Assembly (NCBI GenBank): GCA_027924645.1
Contig: BSBN01001688.1
Location: forward strand, 1,054,001-1,118,000
DNA length: 64,000 bases
Direction: 5' to 3'
Source: Cunninghamia lanceolata
Lineage: Eukaryota > Streptophyta > Pinopsida > Cupressales > Cupressaceae
Below, piece after piece: positions 11,055 through 23,548 of the stretch. Under the pieces are notes generated by a model that saw only the letters and a list, made by a program, of their open reading frames with translations, was not told the DNA's origin and made no database searches. The position numbers and the translations under genes are program-made. Position 1 is the stretch's first letter, and each line of letters starts with the position of its first letter.

Positions 11055-11441
11055 ATGTTTGAAAATTTTTGTGCCAGGATAGTACGTTTTAAAAAGATAG
11101 CAAGAAAGGCTGTTAGCTCGAGTCAATGTTTCCTTAAAGCAAAAAGAGAACGTGAGGCCATTGTCAAAACCTTTGAGGGAACCAATGATGAGATTGACAT
11201 TTGGTTAAGTGATACAGAAACTCTAGTGACTGCCTTAACTTGAATCAAGCGAGTAAGAAAGGAGTACTTGGAAAGGGTTAAAGATGAGGAAATAACTATG
11301 GTTAGGTGAGACCCCCGCATACCCTCAACTGTTGAGATCATAGAAGTTAGGTCCGATAGTGAGTCAGAGGGTTATATACCTTGAGATTATATATCTAAAA
11401 ATGAGTCTGAGGGATATACTCCTCTTGATCATGACTTTTGA
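11055..11441 (+). pseudogene. Possible extra ORF between primer site and gag (129 codons)
   Basis: One frame starting at ATG 11055 runs for 129 codons to a TGA at 11439-11441, interrupted only by three TGA codons, each one C-to-T change from CGA (Arg). The product would be basic first (RIVRFKKIARKAV, KAKRERE) and acidic later, with two copies of a SEGY(I/T)P motif near the end (SDSESEGYIP and NESEGYTPLDHDF). It is in the same frame as gag, which starts 180 bases later, but several stops separate them. I do not recognise a family. A chance ORF cannot be excluded without other family members. Confidence 0.4.
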
Positions 11442-11621
11442 AGTCATTTCTTGTAAAAAGGAAGGAAACTCTTTACTTTTGAAAACAAATAATAAATAAA
11501 AGAGTTGTTTTTGTGCCAAACTATTGTCTAAATTGAGTATTATGTTTAGATTTAATGGGTTACATTATAATCTTGAACTAATGGACAACTCAATATTCTC
11601 AGGTGTGAGAAATCGATAAAC

Positions 11622-12670
11622 ATGGTGCAGACAAGAACGAACCAAGGAGAAAGTGAAGAGGAAAAACACCCACCAAATAATAAGTTGGACCAAATCATAA
11701 CCATGCTTGAGGAAACTAAGAAAAGATTGGGTGATTTGAAAAAGAAGGTGGATGATAAAGGGAATACTGAAGGGGGAGGTGAAAACTCTCATGGTGAGAG
11801 CAAAGAAAATCATGAAGATCAAAGTAAGAGTATTGAACCTGATAAAGAGGCAAGGGATAGATTGACCTTGGAGCTTTCAAAGGATATGAAGAAGGTTGTT
11901 CCACCAAAATTTGATGGGACAAAAACTAGAGATGCTGCAGAAGCTTGGTTAACAGAGATGGAAAAGTACTTCGAGATAAGAAATTACTTGAAGGTGACCA
12001 AGGCAGTATGGGGATCATTCGAATTGGTAGGAGAAGCATCCACTTGGTGGATGAATAAAAAGATGGAATTGAATATGAGTTCTCTAAGGGTAACTTGTGA
12101 TGAGTTCATGGAACTCTTTCAAAAAAGATGGTTACCACAACTCTATTTTGATAAAAAAAATTGACTGATTTTTAGAATCTCTGACAAGGAGAAATGACAG
12201 TAGTAGAATATGAAGAAAAATTCACTCAACTCCTGAAATACATTCCACAATATCAAAACGATGAGAGATTTAGGATCACAAAATTCATCATGGGCTTAAA
12301 TGCTCCAATTGGTGGTGAAGTGGATGTACATGGTCCTACAACAATGGATCAAGTGTACAAGAAGGCGATCAAGCAAGAGCAAAAGTTGAAATCCATCTCG
12401 GCTTATCGTGATAGAAGCCGCAAGAGGTTTAATGGAACTCCTAACAATCAACCCTACAAGAAAAGATATGAAAAGAGCTACGATAATAAGAGAAAAGATA
12501 AGGGACCTTAGAAGAGCAAAGGCGGATCTGGCAATGAGAAAAAGAATGGCAACTATAAAATAAATGAGGATAACTATGGGAAGACTTTAGATAAGAAAGG
12601 ACCCATTGGAGGATGCTTTACTTGTGGGGGTGACCATTATGCAAATCGTTGCCCTAACAAAAATCAAAAT
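11622..12670 (+). pseudogene. Gypsy gag, frameshifted
   Basis: Capsid-like polyprotein. The first part (11622-12164, 180 codons) has a coiled-coil and acidic N terminus, then the gag domain core (PPKFDGTKTRDAAEAWLTEMEKYFEI and STWWMNKK; quoted in pieces). A frameshift in an A-run near 12160 moves the rest to another frame from 12194 (VVEYEEKFTQLLKYIPQY to KAIKQEQKLKS). The zinc knuckle CFTCGGDHYANRC (CX2CX3HX4C) is at 12614-12653, beyond one more TAG. Start chosen at MVQTRTNQG, a usual type of gag beginning. Confidence 0.85.
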
Positions 12671-12778
12671 GGTCAACAAAGAGGTACTACACTACCTACT
12701 TAGCAAGAAGCATTCTAGCAAAGGATTCATGCATCTCTTGACAACTGTTAAGCAAAGTATCAGATCACACCCATTGAG

Positions 12779-13207
12779 ATGATACGTACTTTATTTGAAG
12801 TCCCTATATCTATTTTGATTGATACAGGAGCCACAGAAAACTTTGTTTCCCCTAGAATTTTAAATAAATTTTCTAGAAAAGTAGGTTACATGTCCAAACC
12901 TTGGTCAGTAGAATATGCTGACCAATCTAAGGCTCAGGTAGAGCAATGTTTGTTTGAAGCCAAATTTGACCTTCCTAGTTTCTCAACTAAAGTAAATCTG
13001 TATGTAGCTCCTTTAGGTTCCTACGATGTGATCCTTGGAATGAATTGGCTATGGAAACATAGAGCTAAGGTTGATTGTTTTTCAAAAATAGTTGAATTCT
13101 TGGATGACTTGGGAAATTTGACCCGATTCCAAGGGATTCAAAGAGAAGTTAAAATTTCAACTATCTCTTCCAAGAAATTAAAAAGGGCTAGAAGGAAAGG
13201 TTGTTAG
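12779..13207 (+). pseudogene. Retroviral-type aspartic protease domain
   Basis: Contains the active-site LIDTGATENFV and the later GSYDVILGMNWL segment characteristic of plant Gypsy proteases. Same frame as the second half of gag; stops at 12512, 12703 and nearby separate them. It ends in a TAG at 13205-13207, after which the frame continues into the reverse transcriptase leader. Confidence 0.85.
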
Positions 13208-14556
13208 TTGTTTGCAGTCAAAATGGAACAAGTAGAGGAAGGGGTAGAAAACCCTAGTTTATCATTCGGGGAAAAGTATCCTTTTCTTTGGGAATTTCAA
13301 GATGTGTTTCTAGAAGAACTTCTAGGATTGCCCCCCAAGAGGGTGTTTGATTTTTCTATTGACATTAAACCAGGATCTGAGCCTATATCAAAAGCACCTT
13401 ACTGTATGACAATAATGGAGTTAATGGAATTGAAAACACAATTACAAGAATATTGTTGGCAAAATGTTTAATCAGACCTAGTGTTTCACCTTGGGGTGTC
13501 CCGGTTATTTTTGTTAAGAAGAAGGATGGAACCCTTCGTTTGTGTATAGATTATCATATGCTTAACAAAGCAACGGTAAAGAACAAATATCCTTTGCCAC
13601 GTATTGATGATCTTTTTGATCAGATGCATGAAGCTACTGTGTTTTTGAAGGTTGATTTTCGATTAGGATATCATCAGTTAAGACTAAAAGATGAAGATAT
13701 TCATAAGATAACTTTTAGAACCAGATATGGACATTATGAGATCACAATCTTGCCATTTGGTTTGACAAATGTACCTTCTGCATTCATGAATCTCATGAAT
13801 AGTATATTTAGAGATTGTTTGGATAAGTTTGTTTTAGTCTTTCTAGATGATATACTCATCTATTCTAAGAATGAGGAAGAATATCAATGGCACCTACAAA
13901 TTGTTCTCCAAAGGTTAAGAGAACATAAGTTATATGGGAAACTATCTAAGTGCACATTCTTTAAGAAGGAGGTTCAATACCTTGGTCATATTATATCAGC
14001 TAATGGAATATCTGTTGATCTTGCAAATATCACAGCTATTCTGGATTGGCCGGTACCAGCAAATGTGCATGAGGTGCGTAGTTTCATGGGCCTGGCAGGC
14101 TATTATAGAAAGTTTTTTCTAAATTTTTCCAGCATTACTAGTCCAATCACTTCCCTGCAGAGGAAAGGAAAGAGATTTGAATGGACAGACAAATGTCAAG
14201 AAGCATTTGATCTCTTAAAGGAAAAGTTAACTACAACTCCAATCTTGAAAGTTCCTGACCCTGAAGGACAATTTGAGGTAGTCACAGATGCCTCGGGAGA
14301 AGGATTAGGAGGAGTGCTTATGCAAGAAGTAAGAGTCATAGCATATGAGTCAAGGAAATTGAAATCTTATGAGAAAAATTATGCATCGCATGATCTTGAA
14401 TTGGCAGCAGTAACTCATGCCTTACAAATGTGGAGACATTATTTGTTGGGAAAGACTTTTGTACTTAAATCAGACCATCAAAGTCTTAAGTATATTTTCT
14501 CACAACCGCATTTGAATGCTCAAAAAAGGAGATGGTTAGAATTGATATATGACTAA
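13208..14556 (+). pseudogene. Reverse transcriptase and RNase H, frameshifted at about 13450
   Basis: 13208-13470 encodes the pre-RT linker ([16 protein letters not shown] and [14 protein letters not shown]). After a frame change the RT runs from 13453: [29 protein letters not shown], the intact catalytic FLDDILIY near 13850, and [11 protein letters not shown]. RNase H follows: [25 protein letters not shown] and [12 protein letters not shown]. The connection to the integrase needs another shift near 14550. The catalytic motifs remain although the frame is broken. Confidence 0.9.
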
Positions 14557-16105
14557 CTTTGAGATAAACTTCATCAAAGGAAAAGAGAATAGAGTAGCTG
14601 ATGCTTTGAGTCGTAGAAGACATGTAGCTTCTATTATTTCTATTCACAGAAATTTCAAGGATTTGGTATTGCAAAATTTGTTAGGTGATGAGTTTTATGA
14701 GCAAGTTAAGCAGGCTCTAAAAGAAAATCCTAAAGATCCAAGATATGATGGTTATTTGTTTGAGTCAATGGACTATTGAGATATAAAGAAAGAATTTATG
14801 TACCTAATTCAGTTGGATTAAGGGATTTAGTATGGAAAGAAGTTCATACAACTCCGTATTCAGGACATCCAGGAGTGACCAAACTTCTAGCGGATGTTAA
14901 ACCTCTTTATTTTTGGAAAGGAATGAAGAATGATGTTGCAAGATTTGTAGCAAGTTGTTTGGAATGGACAAAGGGTAAAAGCATAGCATCATCACCCCGT
15001 AGGATTGTTATATCCACATGATGTACCAGAGTGCAAATGACAAGTTATTAGCATGGACTTTGTTCAAGGACTTGCTATGTCAAGGAATAGACATGATGTC
15101 ATTTTGGTAGTGGTTGATAAACTCACAAAAGTAGCACATTTCATATGAGGAAATCTGACTGATGGAGAACCTGTATTAGCTCATAAATTTGTGCAAGAGG
15201 TGTTTAGATTGCATGGTTTCCCTTAAAAGATTATCTTGGATAGAGATGCGCATGTAACGTCAAGGTTTTGGCAAACTTTATTTTCTGCGCTGGGGACCAA
15301 ACTCAATGTGAGTACAGCTTACCATCCTGAAACTGATGGGCAAACTGAGAGAGTTAACCAAGTCTTGGAAGATTTGTTGCGTATGTATTGCATGGTTCAA
15401 CAATATAAGTGGGAAGAATACTTACCACTTGTGGAATTTGCTTACAACAATTCCTATCATTCTTCTATTAAGATGGCGCCATTCGAAGCATTGTATGGAA
15501 GAAGATGTCGAACTCCTATAAGCTAGGATAAGCTAGAGGATATGATTAGCATTAGACCATAAATGCTAGCTGAAATGGAAGAGAAAGTTAAGCTAATCAG
15601 AGAAAGATTGGCAGAAGCCAATGATAGGTAAAAGAGCTATGCGGATGCAAAACATGTTCCAAGGCAATTCTCAGTTGGAGAAAAAGTTCTTTTGAGGGTT
15701 AAACCTCAGAAAAGTTCTATTAAGTTTGGGAAGTCTTCTAAGTTGTCCCCTCAATATGTGGGACCCTTTGAAGTGCTTGAAGTAGTCAATCCGGTTGCCT
15801 ACAGATTTGCTCTACCACCAGTCTTATCTAGAATACACAATGTTTTTCATGTGTCTTATTTGAAGAAATATATTGGAGGTAATAATCATATTTTGACTTG
15901 GAATTCCTTACAGATGCAAGACCCAGGGGTGGTCACAATCGAGCCACTCAAGGTGTTAGAAACGTGCAAGCTCCGCTTGCGTAACAGAGAGGTTTTGCAA
16001 TGCAAGGTCCAATGGGACCAGTATGCTGAGGAAAATGCTACATAGGAGGATTACCATGAATTTTATCAAAAATTTCCTCATTTATTTGAAAATGTTACCA
16101 GTTGA
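14549..16105 (+). pseudogene. Integrase with chromodomain-like C terminus, broken
   Basis: Starts with the end of RNase H (NFIKGKENRVADALSRRR). The zinc-binding HHCC part at about 14850-14990 reads HPGVTKLL...ASCLEW, so the last Cys of CLEC is now Trp. The core has MDFVQGL, LDRDAHVTSRFW and TDGQTERVNQ, keeping the D, D and E of the catalytic triad, but in at least three reading segments. The tail 15692-16105 has [15 protein letters not shown] and a chromodomain-like [16 protein letters not shown], with a TAG where Trp is expected (16042-16044). Confidence 0.85.
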
Positions 16106-16164
16106 AGTAATGAACTTGCTTGTAGTTACTTTTTGATACTTATATCATCGAGGACGATGAATCT

Positions 16165-16178
16165 TTAGGGGAAGGATA
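16165..16178 (+). promoter_or_regulatory. Polypurine tract
   Basis: taggggaaggata directly precedes the 3' LTR; plus-strand priming site of the element. Confidence 0.8.
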
Positions 16179-19100
16179 TGTTATGTCCCCAATTTTTGTC
16201 TTGCTTTACTTTTACTTTTTAATTGGACATAAGTAAATTTGTTGTGATGTTTAGATTAATAAGAAGGGAAAAACATAGTTTTTATTGAATGTCATTTATT
16301 GAAATCATGGGAATGATTATGTTATTATTGATTTAATATTTGTATTATGAGATTTGATTTATTAGTTAAATTAATTGAATACTGATGCACTGATCACATA
16401 TTGTTTGGTGACAATTGAAATAGGATTTCAAGTTACTAGATGACTCTCAGAGAAGAGAGAGAGTATCTTTCTAGGAGAGAGATATAGACCTCAGGATACG
16501 AGTGGTTTATTTGCCAAACTGAGTTATAAGTGTTTAATGAAAATGTGAACCAATGTGTCATAAGAGGTAAGCCTTGTCTTGTCAGTTCACTTTTGAACCT
16601 AATCATCAGGTAGTCGATATTGTTTTACAATCTTTCTAAGTCATATTAAGTCGTCTTAATCGTTAATAACATTAACGACGTCGTTAAGTTTGATTTATGA
16701 TTATTTATGTTTAACATAAATATTATGATGTTATTGTCGTAAAAAGGTTGTCATACTATTACTAAATCACTTGAAGTGTTTTAAGCAATTCTTAACATTA
16801 AGACTTTATTGTCGAGTTAAGATGATGTGCTCTGTTGACGGATCGTGATGAGGAGACTAGCTCAACTCAATCATGTTATCCGTAACTTTTGTTTTAGTAT
16901 TATTCTCTTATTGATTAAATCATAAAATCAAATAGAGATAATGATATGTAAATAATATTTGATTTAATCAAATATATATATATATATATATATATATTTG
17001 AATAAATCAAATATTATTTACGTATCATTATCTCTCTCTCTCTCTATATATATATATGAGTCGAATGAGGAAATACCTCATGATATATTAGTATGGTTTT
17101 AAGTTGAGTAGCCATAGGCATCTACTAAGGAATGCCTTAAATGTTAAAAGCATGATGGATCGAATTTACTCATTAAGAGTAACTGATTTCTTAAGTTAGT
17201 TTTATGATTTGGTAGCCTCTTATAGGAGTAGCGGATAATTCAACCGCCATCACTGATCTCCTCAAATGATGATTTCATTGTCAACATTTGTGAATGTTTA
17301 CACATTTATAGTTGTGTTTGGAGTCAAACCGTTTAGCATTACCATTGGAATTTATTGAGTTTTTAGAACTGGGAGCGAACGGACAGGATGAATCATTATG
17401 AATTTGTTTTGAGCTCTTAAAGCCACGACTTGGATAGTCGATGGATATCTGTGAAGTGCTTATGTTTTGTTGGAAGGTTCGGTTAAGGAGTAGAAGGAAA
17501 TTGGCAGCGGGCAGTGAGGAAGCTGGTAAGGTTAAGTAAGAACATGGTCATCTGGGATGAACACATAAGCTTACCATCGGCCCATACACCTCTGTAAGTC
17601 AATGTTGTTAGGTAGATTGTCCTGCATGTTATGTCTTATAAGACAAAGATAATCATAATGAATGTTTGATATGGACAACTGTTTAATTGAGTTTGGTTAT
17701 CCTGTCAGTATTTTGTATAAACTATGCAATGTGATAAGCTGACTGTGTCGACTTGAATACTATTGTCATGACTTGTTTGTCTAAGTTGATGGTGTATGTG
17801 AGTTTTAGTTTAACCAAGAAGCGTCGTTTAGCCTGAAAAGGTTGATGCAAGCTTTGGCAATGAAATCAGTTTCGAATAATCATAATGAGTCGATATTGCA
17901 TCTATCTTAAACTGATAGGTAGACCCTTCTATTGTTCAGGATATACATACAAACTTTCTTTAATGGAAACTATTATAGTCTTCTAATGTTTAGAAAACCA
18001 GTTGCTCAGTTGAAAAGAGCAATCTTTCATAAATAAGTCAATTATTTTATCATAGGAAAAATATGTATTAAACTCTCAATGAGGATAGTGCAAAGGTATT
18101 CGTTTAGTAAACTCACCAACCAAGAGTAATACAGAATAGAGTATTTAGTGATGTCAATTTTATCTGAAACCAATCTTGTTTTCATTTCCGTGCATTGGCT
18201 AGACAATATCTTATCCAAAAAACCTAGATTCTTGGTGATCTATGGTGACTATGAGGTAACCTTTTGGAATGATAGAAAAACTAAGGATAGTTAGATGAAC
18301 AAGATAAAGTGTCAGAGATCTTCTCATGTTTACACTAGAATCATGATGAGTTCAGCCTATAGTAAACCAATTTGTAGTAATAGACTATGTCTATATAGAA
18401 ATAACTTTGCATAAAAGCATATATGAGTATATTTATGTAGTGATGATCAATGGAATCATGTAGGGTTTAATTGAATAGGTATTCATATTCTTGTTGAATA
18501 AGAAGATAATACCTTAGCAAGATTTATTGAAAACCTATTTATGGTTATGTTAAACCAAAGGTCTATTATGAACTTTGATGAGATATGATAAATGTAGAAG
18601 TATTGTATTATTCAAGGGTTGTTTTAAAACCCTAGAGTCGATTAGGAACCAAATGAAGGTTTATGTCATTTAGACTTATCTAAGTCTAAGTAGACTATTA
18701 TCAAGACATGATGATTAAACCAATTATGTAAAGATAGTCAGGGTGAATAACTAAAAGAATATGACATTATCCAAGTCGAGTAGGGGTGGGTGAACACAAC
18801 GACTACGTTCATATGAATGATGTTGATATTAAGAAAAACTTTGGCTAAAGTAATGCATTTGTTTTCTGCATGCATTATTAGTTCACTGTATTCAGAATTG
18901 CTCATCCTATTGGAAATCATACTTAGCTAGAGGGTATCTAGGGTTGTATGGTTGATAGAGTTGATTAGAATACAACACTATGTACTCGGGAAAGGAAAAT
19001 AACCACTGGTCACCTATGGTTTATATTCCTCATGAATGGTGGGGCCACTTCCTATGCGGAAGATGTGTGGGAGACCACTAGTCTGTGGTTGGAGGTAAAT

Positions 19101-19403
19101 CACTGGAAAGATGCTCTCTCTCCAAGTAGGAAACATGCCAGGACTTGTGATAAAGATGTCAAATATTTAGATGTAGTACTTAATCCAAATTTGTACATGT
19201 AATGGAATTACGTTTGTAAACCTTGTAAAATGAGAAAGACTATATGGTTATTGTATTTTTTGTAAAAGAAATCTTGTAATTATAGTTACTTGATTATTAG
19301 TCAAATAAATAAAAAAAATTATTCTCTCATTTTATTTACCTTGTTGAGTTACTCTATGGTAAAATTTTGGTTTTACTATGTGTTTTAGAACCTAGATGTT
19401 ACA
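16179..19403 (+). repeat. 3' LTR of the 11.7-kb Gypsy element
   Basis: Begins TGTTATGTCCCCAATTTTTG and ends AGATGTTACA, colinear with 7739-10971. The main structural difference is at 16934-17060, where this copy has an inverted duplication and a CT run in place of the long TA run. Followed by the tgtta target duplication at 19404-19408. Confidence 0.95.
16934..17035. repeat. 41-nt imperfect inverted repeat in the 3' LTR
   Basis: The arm 16934-16974 (agagataatgatatg...) and the reverse complement of 16995-17035 differ at about two positions, with a 20-bp TA spacer. Only one arm exists in the 5' LTR, so the second arm arose after or during insertion. Confidence 0.85.
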
Positions 19404-19500
19404 TGTTATATGAATGCACATAACATGAGCATGTTATAAATTTGCGCTCACGTTATGTGAATGCACATAACACGAGTGCGTTATAATGCGCTCACGTTAT
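19404..19500. repeat. 47-bp tandem repeat, target of the Gypsy insertion
   Basis: tgaatgcacataacaygag starts at 19411 and again at 19458. A related partial unit (cataacacaagcgtgttataacgtg) lies on the other side of the element at 7704-7738. Units combine cataacac, gttata and cgctcacgttat words. Too few and too short to be a CRISPR array. Confidence 0.7.
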
Positions 19501-20394
19501 CCTTTGCCTTAGAAATTTCCAAGCCTTAGGCTTGGATTTGCCTTGGGCTTCCAACCTAAAGGCTTGGAGTGTGTTTAGGTCATCCAAGGACGTGTTTTTC
19601 TAGATTCTAACAAAATTCACATAATTTGGAGCGTGCTCCCCATTAGGATTGTACTGTTTTCAATGAAAAGTAAAAAAAATACCACCATAATCTTAAACTC
19701 TCTGTTAGCTATCTAACCATATAATTTTTTTCATGTTTTGAGTATGTTAAGTGTTTCATCTTTAATTTCTTTTGTTAGTGTATCCATTTTTTGTCAAAAA
19801 CTAGTGTCTGGTATTTTTGACTTTTTTTTAACCGTTCGTCGCAATTTCAAATAAGTTACATTTTTAGAAACTAGACTCCATTCTACATGTATTCAAAAAA
19901 AATTTGATTTTCGATTAGTTTTCAAAAAATTTAGGGGGGAGCACGCTCAATTTTTTATTTTTTAGGATGTGTCCACTTTGAAAATTAGTAAAAAATCAAT
20001 TATTGATGAAAAAATTATCAGAAAAATAGGGATAAACTACATGGTGTTAGCTAATTTCTCACTGAATTGATTTTTTAAATACTAAAAAAAAGTTAACATT
20101 TTAGGGGGAGCACACCAGATTCTATGTTATGTTTTTTTGAGAAAAACAGGACCAATTTGTGTGCTTCTCCTTTTTGAACCCCTTAATCTCAACTATTTTT
20201 TAAAAAAATTAGTAGTTTAGAAACTAGATTCAGAGCACTACGACTCTTGTTTTTGTTGTATCTTCAAGTTTTGAGTGTAACTATCTTCAATTTCTCATCC
20301 AACATCAGTCTTTCTTGATTTCAAAAAAAAAAGTGGCATCTTAAGAACCCCCTTTGGTCCCTCATCTTTGTGCACTTACCCATATATGTCAACT
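19501..20394. other. Non-coding stretch, no gene seen
   Basis: AT-rich with many A and T runs. A short inverted word with ggctt/aagcc (19521-19545) and three diverged ggggagcac(g)c phrases at about 19630, 19935 and 20105 suggest an old repeat family. No open frame or known motif found. Confidence 0.5.
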
Positions 20395-21015
20395 TCATGC
20401 AAGGAGAATTGGACTACAATGAAGAGGGTATTCAAATACCTTCATGGCACTCTAGAATATTTTAATTTCTACTAGGGAGTACTTGATTTGAGCAAGACAA
20501 AGGATATACAAGGATTTTTGGATTTTGATTAGATAGGAGATGTGGACAACAAGAGGTCTATCATTGGTTTTTTTTAACGTGTTTGTGGTGTAGTGAGTTA
20601 GATGACTACAAGACAAGTTGTGGTTTCTATTTTAACTACAAGAGGCAAAGCATATGATAACTACTCATTCCTATAAGGAGGAAATTTAGCTTCAACAATT
20701 TTCTTTGGGTATTAGTTAAGTGAAGATACAATGCAATTTAGTGTGATGGTCAAATTTTCATTAGCTTAGCAAAGCACCCTAATTTCCACACATAGATTAT
20801 GCACATTGAGGTGCAATATCATTTTGTTTGTAATATTGTGGAGGACAAGAGGGTTGTGTTGAGAAGGTGGATACTTCGATAAATGTTGTAGATTCCTTAA
20901 CAAATCTTGTGAGCATGGAGAAATAAAAATGGTGTAGGATGGCTATGGGCATTTCATTCCTAGCAATTAGTTCACATTTTTGGAACACCTTATGATTCTT
21001 TCAATGTATACAAGT
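20395..21015 (+). pseudogene. Copia RNase H remnant, heavily decayed
   Basis: Interrupted plus-strand translation follows the end of a Ty1/Copia polyprotein: KRVFKYLHGTLEYF, DVDNKRSIIGF, then a decayed stretch corresponding to the HIEVHYHF and PTEDQVADILTKPL region of the family. Multiple stops and frame changes. Followed at 21011-21022 by caagtgggagat, a typical Copia polypurine tract, and then an LTR start. The upstream part of this element is absent. Confidence 0.7.
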
Positions 21016-21022
21016 GGGAGAT

Positions 21023-21770
21023 TGTTAGGACTAGATTTTATATACCTTGTGAACTTACTAATGTTGTTGCCATTATTTAATATTTGTAAAATATTGTAAA
21101 TGTTGGACCTTTGTGGAAAAGAGCACCAAACATAGAAGAAATCTTGAGATTTCATTGTTGGAACTCTATAAATGTGGTATTAGACTTATGATGGTCATAA
21201 GAAGTCATTGAATAGGGGTTACAAGTTGGACTAGTCAAGGCATCTTTTATCAATTATATTTGGTCATCTATAAGTGTGTAATAGATATAATTGAGCCCAT
21301 GTGGAGCTCTTGGGAGATACATTTGAATACCTTGGTCATAGGATCCAATGATCATCATCAATAGTTACATTATAGTTCTGGTGTTACTCTTGGAGAGAGG
21401 TGCATGGGTCTAACTTGGGCTAGTTGGATTAAGGTTTGGCTCATGGTTTTGAGGCCATTGTTTTGGGAATCCATTAGTGGTTTCCTAGGTCTCCTTGGAT
21501 TACAGATTGAGGGTTTGGGATGGAGAATATATGTTCACTTTTATGTAAGATTATGCTATCAAAATTCCTTCAAACAAATAGTATTGATCTCCAATGAAGA
21601 AATGCAAATTAGAGAGTGTATTGTAACCTTACTTGAAGATTAATGCATTGGGTGTGTTTTGGATGTTGAGTTTTTCCCTTTCAATGGTTTTCCAAAGGTA
21701 TATATTTTGTCTCTTGACATTACTTTGCTACATTTTGTTTAGACCTATTATTACTTGCATTCTTTCTCTT
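21023..21770 (+). repeat. 3' LTR of the Copia remnant (end uncertain)
   Basis: Starts TGTTAGGACTAG directly after the polypurine tract. A likely TATA box, ctctataaat, is at 21164-21173. The end is not defined, since no second LTR or target duplication is visible in the window. Confidence 0.5.
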
Positions 21771-23548
21771 TAAGGCTAATGTGGATCTAGGCATAGTTTC
21801 CTTTCATGAACATGAGATGCTTCCTTTTCAACTTCAATGTAGTTTATTTTGAGAAATTATCTAATCAAAAACATATGAGAACAAATCTTAAAAAAAGAAA
21901 ACTATAGTTATTTAATAAGTAAAAATCTTGAACAAAAAAAGTCATGTAATACAAATCATGTAGGCATACCAAACAAGGATAATTTAATCAACAAGGTATA
22001 AATGAATTCTATTTTCTTTTTTTTGTATAATAGTTAAAATTGTCAACCCTACACTTTTCCCTATTTATTTTAGATTCCCTTTGATTGGGTGGGACCCTTT
22101 ATGTAATGACTAGTGTACATAAGGCATATTCTAGCATGGAAGTTAGCATGACAGTTAAAAAATAACCTAAACCTTGTTTGATTTTATTTGCATACATTCA
22201 TAGGCACCAACCATGATTCTCAAAGTATCCATTTATTGCCCCATGTCATTTCCATAGTTGTGTAAGTGGCCCCTAGATTTTCAAATTCAAATGTAAAATT
22301 GGGCTCTTGTCAACTCCCTCTTACTAGTGGTTATGAGTCAACTAAATTACAAGAAAATTTTAACTTGTGTGCTAGGTTGCTTTATTGAAGAACAAACCCT
22401 AATTCATTTGAAATCTAAAAATCTAGATATATAAAATCTAGAGATTAGTAGGAGAGCTCCATTACTCATTGCATCATCACAAAAGTGTGGCATCAACATG
22501 GTATCAATACTCTAGGCATACTGCATGATGGCATGTTGTCTTTAATATTTGTTCTAACTATTGAATTGACCTATCTAGGGGTTTGACCATGGGATAATCC
22601 ACTTGCCCAACAAACTTCCCAAAGGTGTTTGTTAACACCACTAGTAGTTATTGTAGGTTATGGACAATGAGGTGAGTAGATTCGAGGTAGCCAAATCAAC
22701 GATGTTCATATTTGTAGATTTGGACTGGATCTATGTTAAGGCCAGATTTGTACTCATGGAGATAAATTTTTAGTCATAAAAGTGGCATAGAATGAAAAAT
22801 AATTATTTTCTCAAGCATAGGTCCTAAGTTTTTGGAATATTGGAAAATCATTTGATAGTACCTATCATAGCAAGAATAGTTTCAAACCTAGTGTTAAGTG
22901 CATGCTAATAATCATTTTGGAAAATGATAAAATGAGACTTGAACTTGGAGCCACATATTTCCAAGAAGATAGATCTACCAATCCTCCTATCACCTCATCC
23001 ACATGCAAAAGTGGCAAATAACCCTCCAATTGAAAAAGTAAAAAATGTCTTTCCCTATTATATTGATGCACATTGAAAATAGCTAAAAGACAACGGAGAT
23101 AACAAGCTAAGGAACTATTGCAAACCTTTTTATTAAAATGGTAAAGAACTATGTAGCTACAATGCACATGTAAGAACAAATGAGATAATATAAATATGGT
23201 ATATGTGGTAATAATTAAAACTATATTTTTTTGAGAAAATCTTTAACATTTGCAATAGTCACAACTTGTGAATCATATAAAATGTTAGCATCAAAAAGGA
23301 GGGTGATAACACATTAATCTTAGACTTCTATCAAAAGGCAAGCCATGAAGGTCAAAAGTGGTCATATTATTCTTCAATTGGACAATAAATATTTTTGTAA
23401 AATGTTCATTTTTTTCTTTAAAAAAAGTCTTGATAAGGTATTGAAGTGAAAACAAAGAAATATGCCTTGGTAGAGGTAGGATTTAATTGTTGCTATTTTG
23501 ATTGATTGTGAGTGTTCCTCTACCCATTTCACAAGATGTTCCTATACC
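21771..23548. other. Intergenic region 3' of the receptor kinase gene
   Basis: No coding region, RNA gene or bounded repeat recognised. AT-rich, with A-runs and scattered short open frames of no recognisable content. It includes the 3' untranslated region of the minus-strand kinase gene, whose polyadenylation site I could not place. Confidence 0.5.

Larger units (their letters stand above)
7739..19403 (+). mobile_element. Complete, decayed chromovirus-like Gypsy LTR retrotransposon (11.7 kb)
   Basis: Two LTRs of 3233 and 3225 bp with TGTTAYR...GTTACA ends enclose a Met-tRNA primer site, gag, protease, reverse transcriptase, RNase H, integrase with a chromodomain-like tail, and a polypurine tract. 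The five bases before it and after it are both tgtta, a clear target-site duplication. The internal region has several frameshifts (about 12165, 13450, 14550, 14775 and 15010-15235) and stops, so it is not expected to be active. The LTRs differ at five of the first 100 positions, pointing to an old insertion. A solo LTR of this family lies at 36412-39577. The lineage within chromoviruses was not resolved. Confidence 0.95.

Noticed and set aside
19404..19500. 47-bp repeats as a possible CRISPR array
   Set aside because: Units abut with no unique spacers and are diverged; this is an ordinary tandem repeat.
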